Source: CAZIWJ01 sp964542855 (GTDB lineage: Bacteria; Bacteroidota; Bacteroidia; Cytophagales; Cyclobacteriaceae). From it: DNA of 12,717 bases. Below the pieces are notes generated by a model. That model was not told the DNA's origin, searched no databases, and saw only the letters and a program-made list of their open reading frames with translations. Made by a program: the position numbers and the translations under genes. The DNA is taken from positions 1 through 12,717 of the forward strand of contig CAZIWJ010000088.1 of assembly GCA_964542855.1 (NCBI GenBank), given 5' to 3'. Below are positions 1-7,430 of the stretch, piece after piece; positions within the stretch are counted from its first letter, which is position 1, and the number at the start of each line of letters is the position of its first letter.

Positions 1-237
1 GGCCTGCCCCCTCAAAAAATTTCGGCCTTTACCGGCTTATCGCTGCGGCCCGACCAATTTTACGAAACCCTGCACGAGGCTGGCATGGTAGTTACCCTGG
101 GCACTATCGGTAATCTGGACCGGCAGGCCGCTGCCCGTGGTAACCAGAAATACCGGGAGTGGAAACAATTAGGTATCGACCGCCTGGCCACCGACCGACC
201 CTTCGTAGTAAATGCTGCACTAAACGCTGGCGAGTAA
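1..237 (+). CDS. Glycerophosphodiester phosphodiesterase-like protein, C-terminal end (partial)
   Basis: The reading frame is open from the first base of the window to a TAA at 235-237, giving the last 78 residues of a protein that begins outside the window. The segment runs through VTLGTIGNLDRQAAARG (residues 31-47) and ends near GIDRLATDRPF (residues 58-68). A hydrophobic beta strand, then a helix, then a 'G-D-x-x-x-TDRP' strand is how the TIM barrel of GDPD-family enzymes closes. These enzymes hydrolyse glycerophosphodiesters to glycerol 3-phosphate and an alcohol. The catalytic His and Glu/Asp residues lie further upstream and cannot be checked. The gene is followed directly by a hairpin terminator, so it ends its transcription unit, and it is convergent with the PhoD-like gene. 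A related TIM-barrel phosphodiesterase is the main alternative. Confidence 0.7.
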   Translation, partial: GLPPQKISAFTGLSLRPDQFYETLHEAGMVVTLGTIGNLDRQAAARGNQKYREWKQLGIDRLATDRPFVVNAALNAGE

Positions 238-246
238 TATTAGGCG

Positions 247-272
247 TAAAAGCAGCCATTAGGCTGCTTTTA
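247..272 (+). terminator. Hairpin terminator between convergent genes
   Basis: TAAAAGCAGCC (247-257) and GGCTGCTTTTA (262-272) form a perfect 11-bp stem with an ATTA loop. On the plus strand the stem ends in a T run and continues into TATATTT, a good Rho-independent terminator for the phosphodiesterase gene that stops 10 nt upstream. Because the arms carry A and T runs on both sides, it may also stop minus-strand transcripts from the PhoD-like gene, whose stop codon is 36 nt away. Confidence 0.8.
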
Positions 273-307
273 CTATATTTAATCTAATTGCAGCTTACAA
301 CTTTTAC

Positions 308-1393
308 TTATTTCAGTTCGGTACTGGCATAGGTATCGTTGTTTAACCCTTTAATGCTAACCGACACTTCGGGCTGCTCTTCTTCCCAGTTAATTTGAAT
401 TAAGCCGTAGTTTAGCTTGCCGATTAAATCGGACTGACGGTACCGGTTGGGTTCCTTGCTGGCATCGGCACCAGCGTATACATGAGTTAACCCGCTAGAG
501 GTGATGTCGTATAAAGGATAACTTACTCCTTCTGCTTCCATGCGGGAAATTTCGGCCACGTGCCGGTCGCCGCTGAGGAAAAAGGCGTTCTTAACCCCTG
601 AATTAGCCACGAGGTTAATTAAGCGTTCCCGCTCGGCCGGAAAATTCTGCCATTTCTCGAAGCGGTGCTCGGAAGAAAGCACCTGGATGCTGCTTCCGAT
701 GATGTTTACATCGGCCGTACTGTTAGCCAGTTCACCTTCCAGCCAGGTCCACTGTTCCTCGCCCAGCATAGTTCCTTCCTCATTAGGTAAGTACACTCCA
801 TCTTCCCGCTCCAGGTCATCGCGGAAGTAGCGGGTATCCAGTAGAATTACTTTTACCTGCTTACCTTCCGGCCCGTAAACGTACGAGCCGTAAGCCCCTT
901 TGTGCCCCAGCTGGTTGCTGTTATCCGATACGGCCAGGAATTCCATCATCAGTTCCTTGCTGGCATCTTTTTGCGGGTAATCCTTTCCCGCGTCGTTCGC
1001 CCCGTAATCGTGGTCGTCCCAGACGCCAATAACCGGCACTTCCTGCAAAAACTCGCGGTAATTGCTAAGTTCGAGCTGGCGGTTATACTTGGCCTGCATC
1101 ACCTGCATGTCCTGGGTATCGCCGTAAATATTATCGCCCAGCCAGATCCACAACTGCGGATCGTGTTTGGTAATTTCAGCCCATAGGGGCTGGGGTTCAT
1201 CCTGCCGGTTGCAGGATCCGAAAGCGATGGTAGTAAGCACTTCATCGTAAGGCTGATCGACCCGCTGAAGGGTTTCTGCTTCGCGGTTGCTTACTGTTTC
1301 CGAAGCACTGCCGGCTTCGTTACTGTTTTCTTTTTGGGTGCTACAGGCGGCCAGGGCCAGCAGTGCAACATAAATCAGGGTTTTGGTTTGCAT
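308..1393 (-). CDS. PhoD-like alkaline phosphatase lipoprotein
   Basis: The 361-residue protein has a lipoprotein signal peptide: a basic N-terminus, a hydrophobic core and lipobox LAAC with the lipidated cysteine at residue 17. It is therefore anchored to a membrane on the periplasmic or outer side. The rest matches the PhoD-type metallophosphatase fold. Metal-site motifs include FGSC (58-61), WLGDN (84-88), WDDHD (125-129), LLDTRYFRD (184-192) and SGDRH (274-278). Family members hydrolyse phosphomonoesters and sometimes phosphodiesters, and usually bind Ca and Fe. At 361 residues it is shorter than Bacillus PhoD and lacks that protein's extra N-terminal domain, as do many Bacteroidota homologues. 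It starts 15 nt after the stop of the endonuclease/exonuclease/phosphatase gene and is probably co-transcribed with it. The actual substrate cannot be read from the sequence. Confidence 0.9.
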   Translation of the reverse strand: MQTKTLIYVALLALAACSTQKENSNEAGSASETVSNREAETLQRVDQPYDEVLTTIAFGSCNRQDEPQPLWAEITKHDPQLWIWLGDNIYGDTQDMQVMQAKYNRQLELSNYREFLQEVPVIGVWDDHDYGANDAGKDYPQKDASKELMMEFLAVSDNSNQLGHKGAYGSYVYGPEGKQVKVILLDTRYFRDDLEREDGVYLPNEEGTMLGEEQWTWLEGELANSTADVNIIGSSIQVLSSEHRFEKWQNFPAERERLINLVANSGVKNAFFLSGDRHVAEISRMEAEGVSYPLYDITSSGLTHVYAGADASKEPNRYRQSDLIGKLNYGLIQINWEEEQPEVSVSIKGLNNDTYASTELK

Positions 1394-1408
1394 GGGTATA
1401 AGATGGTT

Positions 1409-2392
1409 TTATTTAACAAAGAATTTAGCCATTAGTGGCAAATGATCACTTACTTTTTCTTGTTCTTTTTGGGGTAAAAGCTGCCTTACCTGTACCGACT
1501 CCGGTACCAGTTCTTCGGCCATATTTTTATTCGGTAATATGTGGTCGATACGCCAGAACGGGGAATCGGACGGGTGCGAATACGTACCGGTTCCCGACAG
1601 GGGATCTACGAATGCAGCCCCATTGTCGCCTTCCAGCATCGTTTGAATTTCCCTGCTGTCGGGCGTACTGTTGAGGTCGCCCACTACCAGCAGGTTTGCG
1701 GCTGCATTTTCGTTCAGGAAGCGGTTGAACTGCCCTTTCAGGAATTTAATCTGACCCAGGCGCATGCCTTCGTTACGTTCCCCCCGGCCGGCCTTCAGGT
1801 GCAGGCCGGTAAGCACAAAGTTGTAGTTTTCGTTCACGAACACGTCGGCCGACCACATACGGGTGTTGATGTAGTTCTGGGTTTCAATTTCCCCGTTTTC
1901 ATCTACGTAGTCGATTACCGGGGTATGTACTGCTCCGTAGCTGTATACCGTACCAAGGGGCACCCTGCTCATCACCACCACGTTCATGTACCAGTTGTAG
2001 CTTTCGGCATCGGCAAAAAACTGGTAGTTCATGTCGGGCATCAGGCTATCGGCCAGTTGGTTTAAATAAGCCACGTGCTCAAATTCCTGCAGCACCACAA
2101 TATCGGCATCGGCCTGTTGCAAAGCTTTAACCAGTAGTTGCTCTTTATTCCCCATTAAAGAATCGGGAGCATCTTCCCGCGAAGCGTTGATGTAGGGGTT
2201 ATCGTAGCCATCTACAAAATGCTCTACATTCCAGGATAGCACGCTGAGGGTATCTTTTGAGAAAGGTTCGTATCCGGCAGGTTGTACCACGCCATATTTT
2301 TTATAATCAGTGGTTTCCGGTGGGTTGTTTTCATTCGCCGTACAGGCAGCCAGAATAACCAGAATAAAAAGAACAGGCATTAAATATTTCAT
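1409..2392 (-). CDS. Endonuclease/exonuclease/phosphatase-fold lipoprotein
   Basis: This 327-residue protein has a lipoprotein signal with lipobox LAAC and cysteine at residue 17, followed by a hydrophilic linker. The remainder shows the DNase I-like (EEP) fold in the expected order: SWNVEHF with the metal-binding Asn55, VLQEFEH with Glu103, TGLHLKAGRG with catalytic His198, GDLNST with Asp239 and Asn241, RIDHIL (281-286), and the terminal SDHLP with the general-base pair Asp316/His317. All catalytic positions are present, so the enzyme is predicted to be active. EEP proteins cleave phosphodiester or phosphomonoester bonds in DNA, RNA, sphingomyelin or inositol phosphates, and the family member cannot be assigned further. 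It sits between the Oar-like receptor and the PhoD-like phosphatase and is probably translated from one message with the latter. An extracellular nuclease that releases phosphate-containing substrates is a reasonable inference. Confidence 0.88.
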   Translation of the reverse strand: MKYLMPVLFILVILAACTANENNPPETTDYKKYGVVQPAGYEPFSKDTLSVLSWNVEHFVDGYDNPYINASREDAPDSLMGNKEQLLVKALQQADADIVVLQEFEHVAYLNQLADSLMPDMNYQFFADAESYNWYMNVVVMSRVPLGTVYSYGAVHTPVIDYVDENGEIETQNYINTRMWSADVFVNENYNFVLTGLHLKAGRGERNEGMRLGQIKFLKGQFNRFLNENAAANLLVVGDLNSTPDSREIQTMLEGDNGAAFVDPLSGTGTYSHPSDSPFWRIDHILPNKNMAEELVPESVQVRQLLPQKEQEKVSDHLPLMAKFFVK

Positions 2393-2410
2393 AAAATGAT
2401 AGTTAAGTAG

Positions 2411-2431
2411 AGACGCCCAATCCGGGCGTTT
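2411..2431 (-). promoter_or_regulatory. Leader hairpin upstream of the EEP lipoprotein gene
   Basis: The inverted repeat ACGCCC (2413-2418) and GGGCGT (2424-2429) encloses a 5-nt loop, and flanking bases extend it by two more pairs. On the minus strand it lies about 19-39 nt before the EEP start codon and is not followed by a T run. It therefore looks like a leader structure or protein site rather than a terminator. Its function is unknown. Confidence 0.4.
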
Positions 2432-2471
2432 GAAGGCCCATTAGCCTGGTGACAGTTTATCCATTCAAAAC

Positions 2472-2507
2472 AAAAAAGAGACTCCCTGATTAGAGCCTCT
2501 TTTTGTT
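2472..2507 (-). terminator. Rho-independent terminator after the Oar-like receptor gene
   Basis: Read on the minus strand, GAGGCTC (complement of 2493-2499) pairs with GAGTCTC (complement of 2478-2484), with one G-T pair and an 8-nt loop. Six T follow directly (complement of 2472-2477). Outer A/T bases extend the stem. It lies about 60 nt past the receptor stop codon and ahead of the EEP gene, separating the two or allowing partial read-through. Confidence 0.8.
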
Positions 2508-2528
2508 ATTCGAACTAATATTCAGTTC

Positions 2529-2564
2529 ATGCTATGCTTTCAATTCATGCTATGCTATGCTATG
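2529..2564. repeat. Short tandem ATGCT pentamer repeat
   Basis: Two copies of ATGCT occur at 2529-2538, and three copies plus a partial copy occur at 2547-2564. Both runs are preceded by the same TTC trinucleotide. The longer run ends 1 nt from the receptor stop codon (complement of 2566-2568), so length changes here would alter the 3' untranslated region, not the protein. Confidence 0.75.
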
Positions 2565-2565
2565 A

Positions 2566-5500
2566 TTAATAATTTCCGAAGATGTAACGCACACCGAGCT
2601 GCATCTGCCAACGAGAGCTACGGATATTACCGCCATCGACCAGGTTGCCTTCCCACGGGTCCTCGTTATCATCAACGAAGCCGGCAGTTTCATAAGTAGG
2701 AATGAGAGTAGAATTTCCTTCAGCATCTTCCTGGAAGCCTTCAAAGCTAAGCATACGCTCAGTACTGAATGTACGCAGTCGTTGCCCCCATTCAGGGTTA
2801 ATCAGATTAGCCACGTTGAAAATATCAACAGAGAACTGGAGCGTATTCCGCTTACCGTTGGCCAAATCGATGTAGAAGTTCTGCAGGAATCGCAGGTCAA
2901 AATACTGCTGCCATGGAGCCTTGGCACTATTTCTCTCAGCATACTGTCCGCGGTTGTCGTTTAAGTCATCACGATCATTTATAAAGCGGTTCAGGTTATT
3001 CCATTGCTGCTGGGCAGTTATCGTATTTCCATCACGGTCAGTTTTATCAACTAATACGATATCGTCGGAAGTTCGGGGAATATAAACTAAATTATTGGTT
3101 TCGTCGGCTTCACCGGTTAATGAACCTCCACGGTCGTTAATTACCCAGCTGAAATAGTCGCCATCCTGGCCGTTATAAATCAGGGCAATTTTACTGGCCG
3201 CAAACCCACCGTATTCCTTAGTGTAAGAAATCTGGCTCACTACCCGGTTTCCGGACGCAAACCTCGAGCGACTGGACTGGGTGATGTTATTACGTCCATT
3301 CCGTACAAATGCATTTTCCCACTGTGAAGAATTTTGTGAAGACGTTGCATCGAACAATGAATAAGCATCATTATAGTTGTAAGCCACACTGAATGACAGT
3401 CCGTTGTCGAAAGGCTTTACAACTTGCGCAGAAATGTTGTAAGTATATCCCTGGTCGGTATTAGTTCCCAGGAACACCCCGGTATAACCGCCAACACCCT
3501 GGTAAGATGGATCATCCAGCACGAGGTATCGCTCGGTATCATCGGCAAAGCCTGTATAATATCTGCGGTTATCGGGCGTACCCTGTAACGACCTGTTTGA
3601 GGGCCGGATGTTCAGATTCTGGACGTAGATGTTATTAATATAATCGGTATAAATGAACTCCAGTGTACCGGTCATTCCCCAGGGTAACTTTTGGTCTACA
3701 GCGATATTACCCTTAAATACCTGTGGGAATTTAAAGTCATCGGCAAACAGGTCAACCTGGCCAGACGGGGGCAACTCACCCAACAGATTGCGGTCTTCTT
3801 CGGTTGGTGGCTGCTGGGTAGGATCTTCAATAAAAACTCCCGGGTTATCAAAGGTTTCACCTACGTTAGTTCCCAGGTTATTGTATGCACCTGCAGGCCA
3901 TACCAGGGGCACCCGGCTGTTGAATACACCAACGCCACCGCGCACCTGCGTTTCTCCTTTTCCGGTTACGTCCCAGTTCCAGCCCAGGCGTGGAGAAAAC
4001 ATGAGTTGAGCTTCAATGAATGAACCCGTTTCTGCACCCCGCAGGTCGTATCCACCAACATTTTCAATAATCGGAACAGCATTATTGTTGAAATCGGGGT
4101 TAGACGGGGTATTGTCAAAGAAAAGCGGAATGTCCAAACGCAGGCCACCCGTTAACTTCAACCGGTTCGATACCTGGTATTCATCCTGAACGTAAAAACC
4201 CAACTGACCGGCTGAAAAGATAGCTGCCCCGTTTTCAATGTCGTCACCAACTACGTTAGCAGGGTCTTTAATGGAGTACGACCTTCGGTAAGAAGTTGGA
4301 GGTAACTGGTCGGTAAACTGGCTCAGGCTATCGTAATCGTATTCACCAAAGTTACGACGGATAAACAAGTTATAGATGTCGTAGTACTCGTTGTGCGTAC
4401 CGAATACAATAGTATGCTTACCCTTATAAAGCTCAAAATTATTAGTTAAAGTAATAATATCCTGGTCCAGTCGGTTAGCAGTTGAGAAGATTTCGGAACC
4501 GATACTGAAATCAGCTTCGCCGTCTTCGATATCCAGGCGGGGGAAGTCCTTTCCCGTTCCGTCGCGGTCGTCTCTTACGCGGGTATAACCAATTATTAAG
4601 CTATTGGAAGCATTGTTACCGAATGAGGACTTTAATTCCAGCGATAATGAGTTAGTAGTGGAAACGAATGATTCGCCGGAGTTAGAAAATCGGATATCAT
4701 CGCGGTCAGACTGTACCCCTTCAACATTATCGGCGCTGGTGTAGTTATACCGGGCCGACAAGCGGTTGTTTTCGTTCAGGTTGTAATCTAAACGAAGGAA
4801 AAACTTATCACTTTCCAGTGAGGAGAAGTTATCCAGGAAAGTACCGGGGTTGTAGTCGTACTCGCTAATCAGGAAATCCCTAAGACCATTAATTTCGGCC
4901 AGGGTTGAGTTCCCTTCATACTCATTAAAGTCGAATGGCAACGGGGTTTCGTCGCGCTGCAGTTCCACGTTAGTAAAGAAGAACAATTTATTCTCTATGA
5001 TTGGGCCACCCACTGAGGCACCGTACGTTTCGGCTGTAAACGGGGCTACCTTTTCACGATCACGATCGTCAAAGCGCTCCTCATCTCCGGGGGTTTTACC
5101 TACCAGGTTCTCATTCCGGTAGAAGTAGTAAGCCGAACCCACAAATTCGTTGGTACCGGATCGGGTAACTGCATTAATAGATCCACCGGCAAAGCCCGAC
5201 TGGCGAACGTCGAACGGTGCCAGGGAAATCTGTATCTGATCGATAATATCAACAGAAATAGGCGAAACCCCGGTCTGGCCCCCGTTAGTTCCCGAACCGG
5301 CCAGTCCGAAAACGTCGTTGTTTACCGCACCATCGATGTAGATAGCATTATAACGGTTATTGATACCACCCAGCGACATATTAAAGCCATCGCTGCCCTC
5401 TCCGATGTCGGCCTGGGGCGTAAGGCGGGTAAAATCGAAAATTGACCGGGTAACTGTCGGCGTATTTTGAATTCTTTCCTTGTTAACCACTGTTTCGGCC

Positions 5501-5907
5501 CCGGTTCGGTTACCGTCGATAATGGCATCGCGCCGGGAAATGATTTCTATTTCATCCAGTTCAGTTGCTGTTTCCTGCATGTTCAGGTTCAGGTTCAGCG
5601 TCTGCCCCAGGGTTAGAAAGATGTCGTTCTTGATGTTCTCCTGGAAGCCTACAAACGTAGTGGTAACCTCGTAAGGGCCACCAACCTGCATATTTGCAAT
5701 GCGGTAGCGGCCATCTGTATTCGAGACAATACCGTACACGGTTCCGGTAGGCTGGTGAATTGCCTTAATTGTGGCGCCCGGAAGCGCTTCTCCGTTCTCG
5801 TCGAGAACCGTTCCACTAATCGCAGCGGTGGTAGATCCCTGCGCCAGTGCATCGGTACTGATAAGCGTGCTCACCAACACGAGTAAGGATAGTAAAATTT
5901 GTTTCAT
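2566..5907 (-). CDS. Oar-like TonB-dependent outer-membrane receptor
   Basis: The 1113-residue protein starts with a signal peptide that has a likely cleavage site ALA|QG after residue 22. Residues 27-110 form a carboxypeptidase regulatory-like beta-sandwich (ISGTVLDENGEALPGATI... DGRYRI... VGFQ), the usual N-terminal extension of Bacteroidota TonB receptors. DEIEII near 118-123 is a possible TonB box. The plug domain follows at about 130-250, with YIDGAVNND and GFAGGSINAVTRSGTNEF. The remainder is a long aromatic-rich beta barrel ending in GVRYIFGNY. The 'DVRQSGFAGGSINAVTRSGTN' region and overall size match the Oar group, named for a Myxococcus protein required for adhesion, development and protease export. 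No SusD-type partner is adjacent, so this is not a SusCD glycan transporter. It should import or export a large ligand across the outer membrane using TonB energy. The ligand is unknown. Neighbouring phosphoester hydrolases hint at an organophosphate link, which is inference. Confidence 0.92.
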   Translation of the reverse strand: MKQILLSLLVLVSTLISTDALAQGSTTAAISGTVLDENGEALPGATIKAIHQPTGTVYGIVSNTDGRYRIANMQVGGPYEVTTTFVGFQENIKNDIFLTLGQTLNLNLNMQETATELDEIEIISRRDAIIDGNRTGAETVVNKERIQNTPTVTRSIFDFTRLTPQADIGEGSDGFNMSLGGINNRYNAIYIDGAVNNDVFGLAGSGTNGGQTGVSPISVDIIDQIQISLAPFDVRQSGFAGGSINAVTRSGTNEFVGSAYYFYRNENLVGKTPGDEERFDDRDREKVAPFTAETYGASVGGPIIENKLFFFTNVELQRDETPLPFDFNEYEGNSTLAEINGLRDFLISEYDYNPGTFLDNFSSLESDKFFLRLDYNLNENNRLSARYNYTSADNVEGVQSDRDDIRFSNSGESFVSTTNSLSLELKSSFGNNASNSLIIGYTRVRDDRDGTGKDFPRLDIEDGEADFSIGSEIFSTANRLDQDIITLTNNFELYKGKHTIVFGTHNEYYDIYNLFIRRNFGEYDYDSLSQFTDQLPPTSYRRSYSIKDPANVVGDDIENGAAIFSAGQLGFYVQDEYQVSNRLKLTGGLRLDIPLFFDNTPSNPDFNNNAVPIIENVGGYDLRGAETGSFIEAQLMFSPRLGWNWDVTGKGETQVRGGVGVFNSRVPLVWPAGAYNNLGTNVGETFDNPGVFIEDPTQQPPTEEDRNLLGELPPSGQVDLFADDFKFPQVFKGNIAVDQKLPWGMTGTLEFIYTDYINNIYVQNLNIRPSNRSLQGTPDNRRYYTGFADDTERYLVLDDPSYQGVGGYTGVFLGTNTDQGYTYNISAQVVKPFDNGLSFSVAYNYNDAYSLFDATSSQNSSQWENAFVRNGRNNITQSSRSRFASGNRVVSQISYTKEYGGFAASKIALIYNGQDGDYFSWVINDRGGSLTGEADETNNLVYIPRTSDDIVLVDKTDRDGNTITAQQQWNNLNRFINDRDDLNDNRGQYAERNSAKAPWQQYFDLRFLQNFYIDLANGKRNTLQFSVDIFNVANLINPEWGQRLRTFSTERMLSFEGFQEDAEGNSTLIPTYETAGFVDDNEDPWEGNLVDGGNIRSSRWQMQLGVRYIFGNY

Positions 5908-5910
5908 AGC

Positions 5911-5925
5911 ATGTAAGGTTTACAT
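5911..5925 (-). promoter_or_regulatory. Inverted repeat just before the receptor start codon
   Basis: ATGTAA (5911-5916), a 3-nt spacer and TTACAT (5920-5925) form a perfect 6-bp inverted repeat 4-18 nt upstream of the Oar-like start codon. In RNA it would be a small hairpin over the ribosome-binding region. In DNA it could be a protein site. Part of it pairs equally well with a second copy at 5961-5968. Confidence 0.4.
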
Positions 5926-5946
5926 TTGATTTTGTACTAGTTATTG

Positions 5947-5954
5947 CAAAACTA
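5947..5954 (-). promoter_or_regulatory. Bacteroidota-type -7 promoter element for the Oar-like gene
   Basis: On the minus strand, the complement of 5947-5954 reads TAGTTTTG, a full match to the Bacteroidota -7 consensus TAnnTTTG. Transcription would start near 5940 and give a leader of about 33 nt. No convincing TTG at -33 is visible, so the call rests on the -7 element and its position. Confidence 0.45.
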
Positions 5955-6276
5955 ACAGTTACCTTACAGGCTTTCTACGGAGAGAGTTTAAGTAATTGTT
6001 AAGATAATTTTATGTGACTTAATATAAACTTAACGTTCTGTTTCGAACAAAATAGCCCTGGAATGATAGAGAAGCCTTTTGTACGTTAAAAAACAATCAT
6101 TTTAGTAACAAAAAGTGAACTGAACCACGCTGTTATAAACGGGAAACAGGTGCAGGTGCCAAGTATACCTTGATTGAATGGAAATTGCACTTATTATAGC
6201 ATAGCTTTTGTAAAGCAGATTGCGGAGCAGAACCATAAACCGAAAACAGTTGGCCTGTAATTTTCCCCGTGGCCAT

Positions 6277-6306
6277 AAAAAACAAAAGACCGGAGATTTT
6301 CCGGCC
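6277..6306 (-). terminator. Orphan Rho-independent terminator in the divergent intergenic region
   Basis: On the minus strand, GGCCGGA (complement of 6300-6306) pairs with TCCGGTC (complement of 6288-6294) around a 5-nt loop, giving seven pairs including one G-T. The stem is followed by TTTTGTTTTTT (complement of 6277-6287). This is a well-formed intrinsic terminator, yet no minus-strand gene lies upstream of it: the epimerase on the opposite strand begins at 6468. It may end a short RNA, stop antisense transcription, or act as an attenuator in a long receptor leader. Confidence 0.75.
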
Positions 6307-6467
6307 ATTTGCAGGTTTGTAAGGCAATTCTGTCATGCAATACTAATTATTACATATTACCACATCGTTAAAGCAGTGTTAACAAAATGTAAACAAAGCG
6401 CCGAAGCCTCCATTTACTATACAGGGCCACTTTTTTTCTATATTCACGACTTCAACTACTCTATAAT

Positions 6468-7382
6468 ATGGCAGAAACTGTACTGATTGCAGGGGGTACC
6501 GGCCTGGTAGGCACCCGGTTAACCGAACTGCTGCTGGAAAAGAATTACGAAGTGCGGCACCTTAGCCGCACGGTAAAAGGAAATGAAACCGTTCCCACTT
6601 ACCCCTGGAGCGTTGATGAACAGGAAATAGACCCTGAGGCCCTGAAAGGGGTTAACCACGTGGTGCACCTGGCCGGGGCGGGGGTAGCCGACGAACGCTG
6701 GACTGATTCGCGGAAGCAACAGATTCTCGACAGCCGGGTCGATTCTACTGCTTTGCTCATTCAGGGCATAAAAGAGCACAACCCGAAGATAAAATCTTTC
6801 ATCGCCGCTTCGGCTATCGGCATTTACGGGTCGGACACCGGCCACGAAACCATTACCGAAGGCAGCAAGCCCGGTAAAGACTTCCTGGCCAGGGTAACCG
6901 TAAAATGGGAAGCTGCCAGCGATCCGGTGAAGGAAATGGGTATCCGGCTGGTAAAACTGCGCATTGGCATTGTGCTCAGTACGGCAGGCGGGGCGCTGCC
7001 CAAACTGATTCAGCCTATTAAACTGGGGATGGCCACTGCCCTGGGTAGCGGGAAACAATACATGAGCTGGATTCACATCGACGACCTGTGCCGCATGTTC
7101 ATACATGCTATTGAACACGAACAGCTGCAGGGGGCTTACAACGCCGTTGGCCCGAAACCCGTTAACAATGAAACCATGACCCGAAGTATCGCAAAGCTGC
7201 TGGATCGGCCCATGTTCCTGCCCAACGCACCGGGTTTTGCCCTGCGCATGGCCATGGGAGAAATGGCTAGCATTGTGCTGGGAGGAAATAAAGTATCGAG
7301 CCGGATAATTGAAGATACCGGGTTTACCTTTGAATACACCGACCACAAAAGCGCCCTGAAAAGCTTGTTGAACGTAGAATGA
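6468..7382 (+). CDS. TIGR01777-type NAD(P)-dependent epimerase (SDR39U1/YfcH-like)
   Basis: The 304-residue cytosolic protein opens with a Rossmann dinucleotide-binding loop, GGTGLVG at residues 9-15. HLAGAG follows at 66-71, then SAIGIYG at 114-120, which carries the tyrosine of the extended short-chain dehydrogenase active site. KWEAA at 145-149 replaces the second active-site lysine motif, as in the YfcH/SDR39U1 group. Later segments SWIHIDDL (199-206) and GAYNAVGPKPV (221-231) and the C-terminal VSSRIIEDTGFTFEYTD (275-291) match the DUF1731-containing tail of TIGR01777. Length is normal. The substrate is unknown for the family. The start at 6468 puts the nucleotide loop at the expected distance from the N-terminus. 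No clear Shine-Dalgarno sequence is present, which is normal for Bacteroidota. It appears to be a single-gene unit, separated from the LOG gene by about 100 bp with promoter signals. Confidence 0.93.
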   Translation: MAETVLIAGGTGLVGTRLTELLLEKNYEVRHLSRTVKGNETVPTYPWSVDEQEIDPEALKGVNHVVHLAGAGVADERWTDSRKQQILDSRVDSTALLIQGIKEHNPKIKSFIAASAIGIYGSDTGHETITEGSKPGKDFLARVTVKWEAASDPVKEMGIRLVKLRIGIVLSTAGGALPKLIQPIKLGMATALGSGKQYMSWIHIDDLCRMFIHAIEHEQLQGAYNAVGPKPVNNETMTRSIAKLLDRPMFLPNAPGFALRMAMGEMASIVLGGNKVSSRIIEDTGFTFEYTDHKSALKSLLNVE

Positions 7383-7430
7383 TTTTTTAGTTGTTCTGTG
7401 CTTTACGGTATACCACGGTAGTGAATACAA

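Larger units (their letters stand above)
5908..6467. other. Divergent intergenic region (about 560 bp)
   Basis: This stretch separates the divergently transcribed Oar-like receptor and epimerase genes. It is more AT-rich than its surroundings. I see no credible coding sequence in it; the short open frames on both strands run through obvious hairpins. It contains the receptor promoter with flanking inverted repeats (5911-5968), an AT-rich tract with repeated TTAAGT/ACTTAA words (about 5987-6034), and an isolated minus-strand terminator (6277-6306). I could not find a good promoter for the epimerase gene within it. Confidence 0.7.

Noticed and set aside
1541..2065. A 174-codon plus-strand frame within the EEP lipoprotein gene
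   Set aside because: The opposite strand carries all EEP catalytic motifs. The plus-strand product is rich in His and Val with no family motif.
2529..2564. CRISPR-like short repeats
   Set aside because: The unit is a 5-bp microsatellite with no spacers, and no cas genes are present.
2566..5907. SusC-like half of a SusCD polysaccharide utilisation system
   Set aside because: No SusD-like lipoprotein or glycoside hydrolase is adjacent, and the plug sequence fits the Oar group better.
6102..6336. Minus-strand frames of 67-68 codons in the intergenic region
   Set aside because: Both pass through the orphan terminator, and their sequences have no family features. A very short leader peptide beginning at 6336 is kept only as a possibility under findings.
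6220..6486. An 88-codon plus-strand frame overlapping the epimerase start
   Set aside because: It reads through the terminator hairpin at 6277-6306, has an unlikely composition, and overlaps a well-supported start.
6519..7430. A 303-codon open frame on the minus strand opposite the epimerase gene
   Set aside because: It is exactly antisense to a clear TIGR01777-type gene, has no recognisable domain or start signals, and such long antisense frames arise from codon bias.
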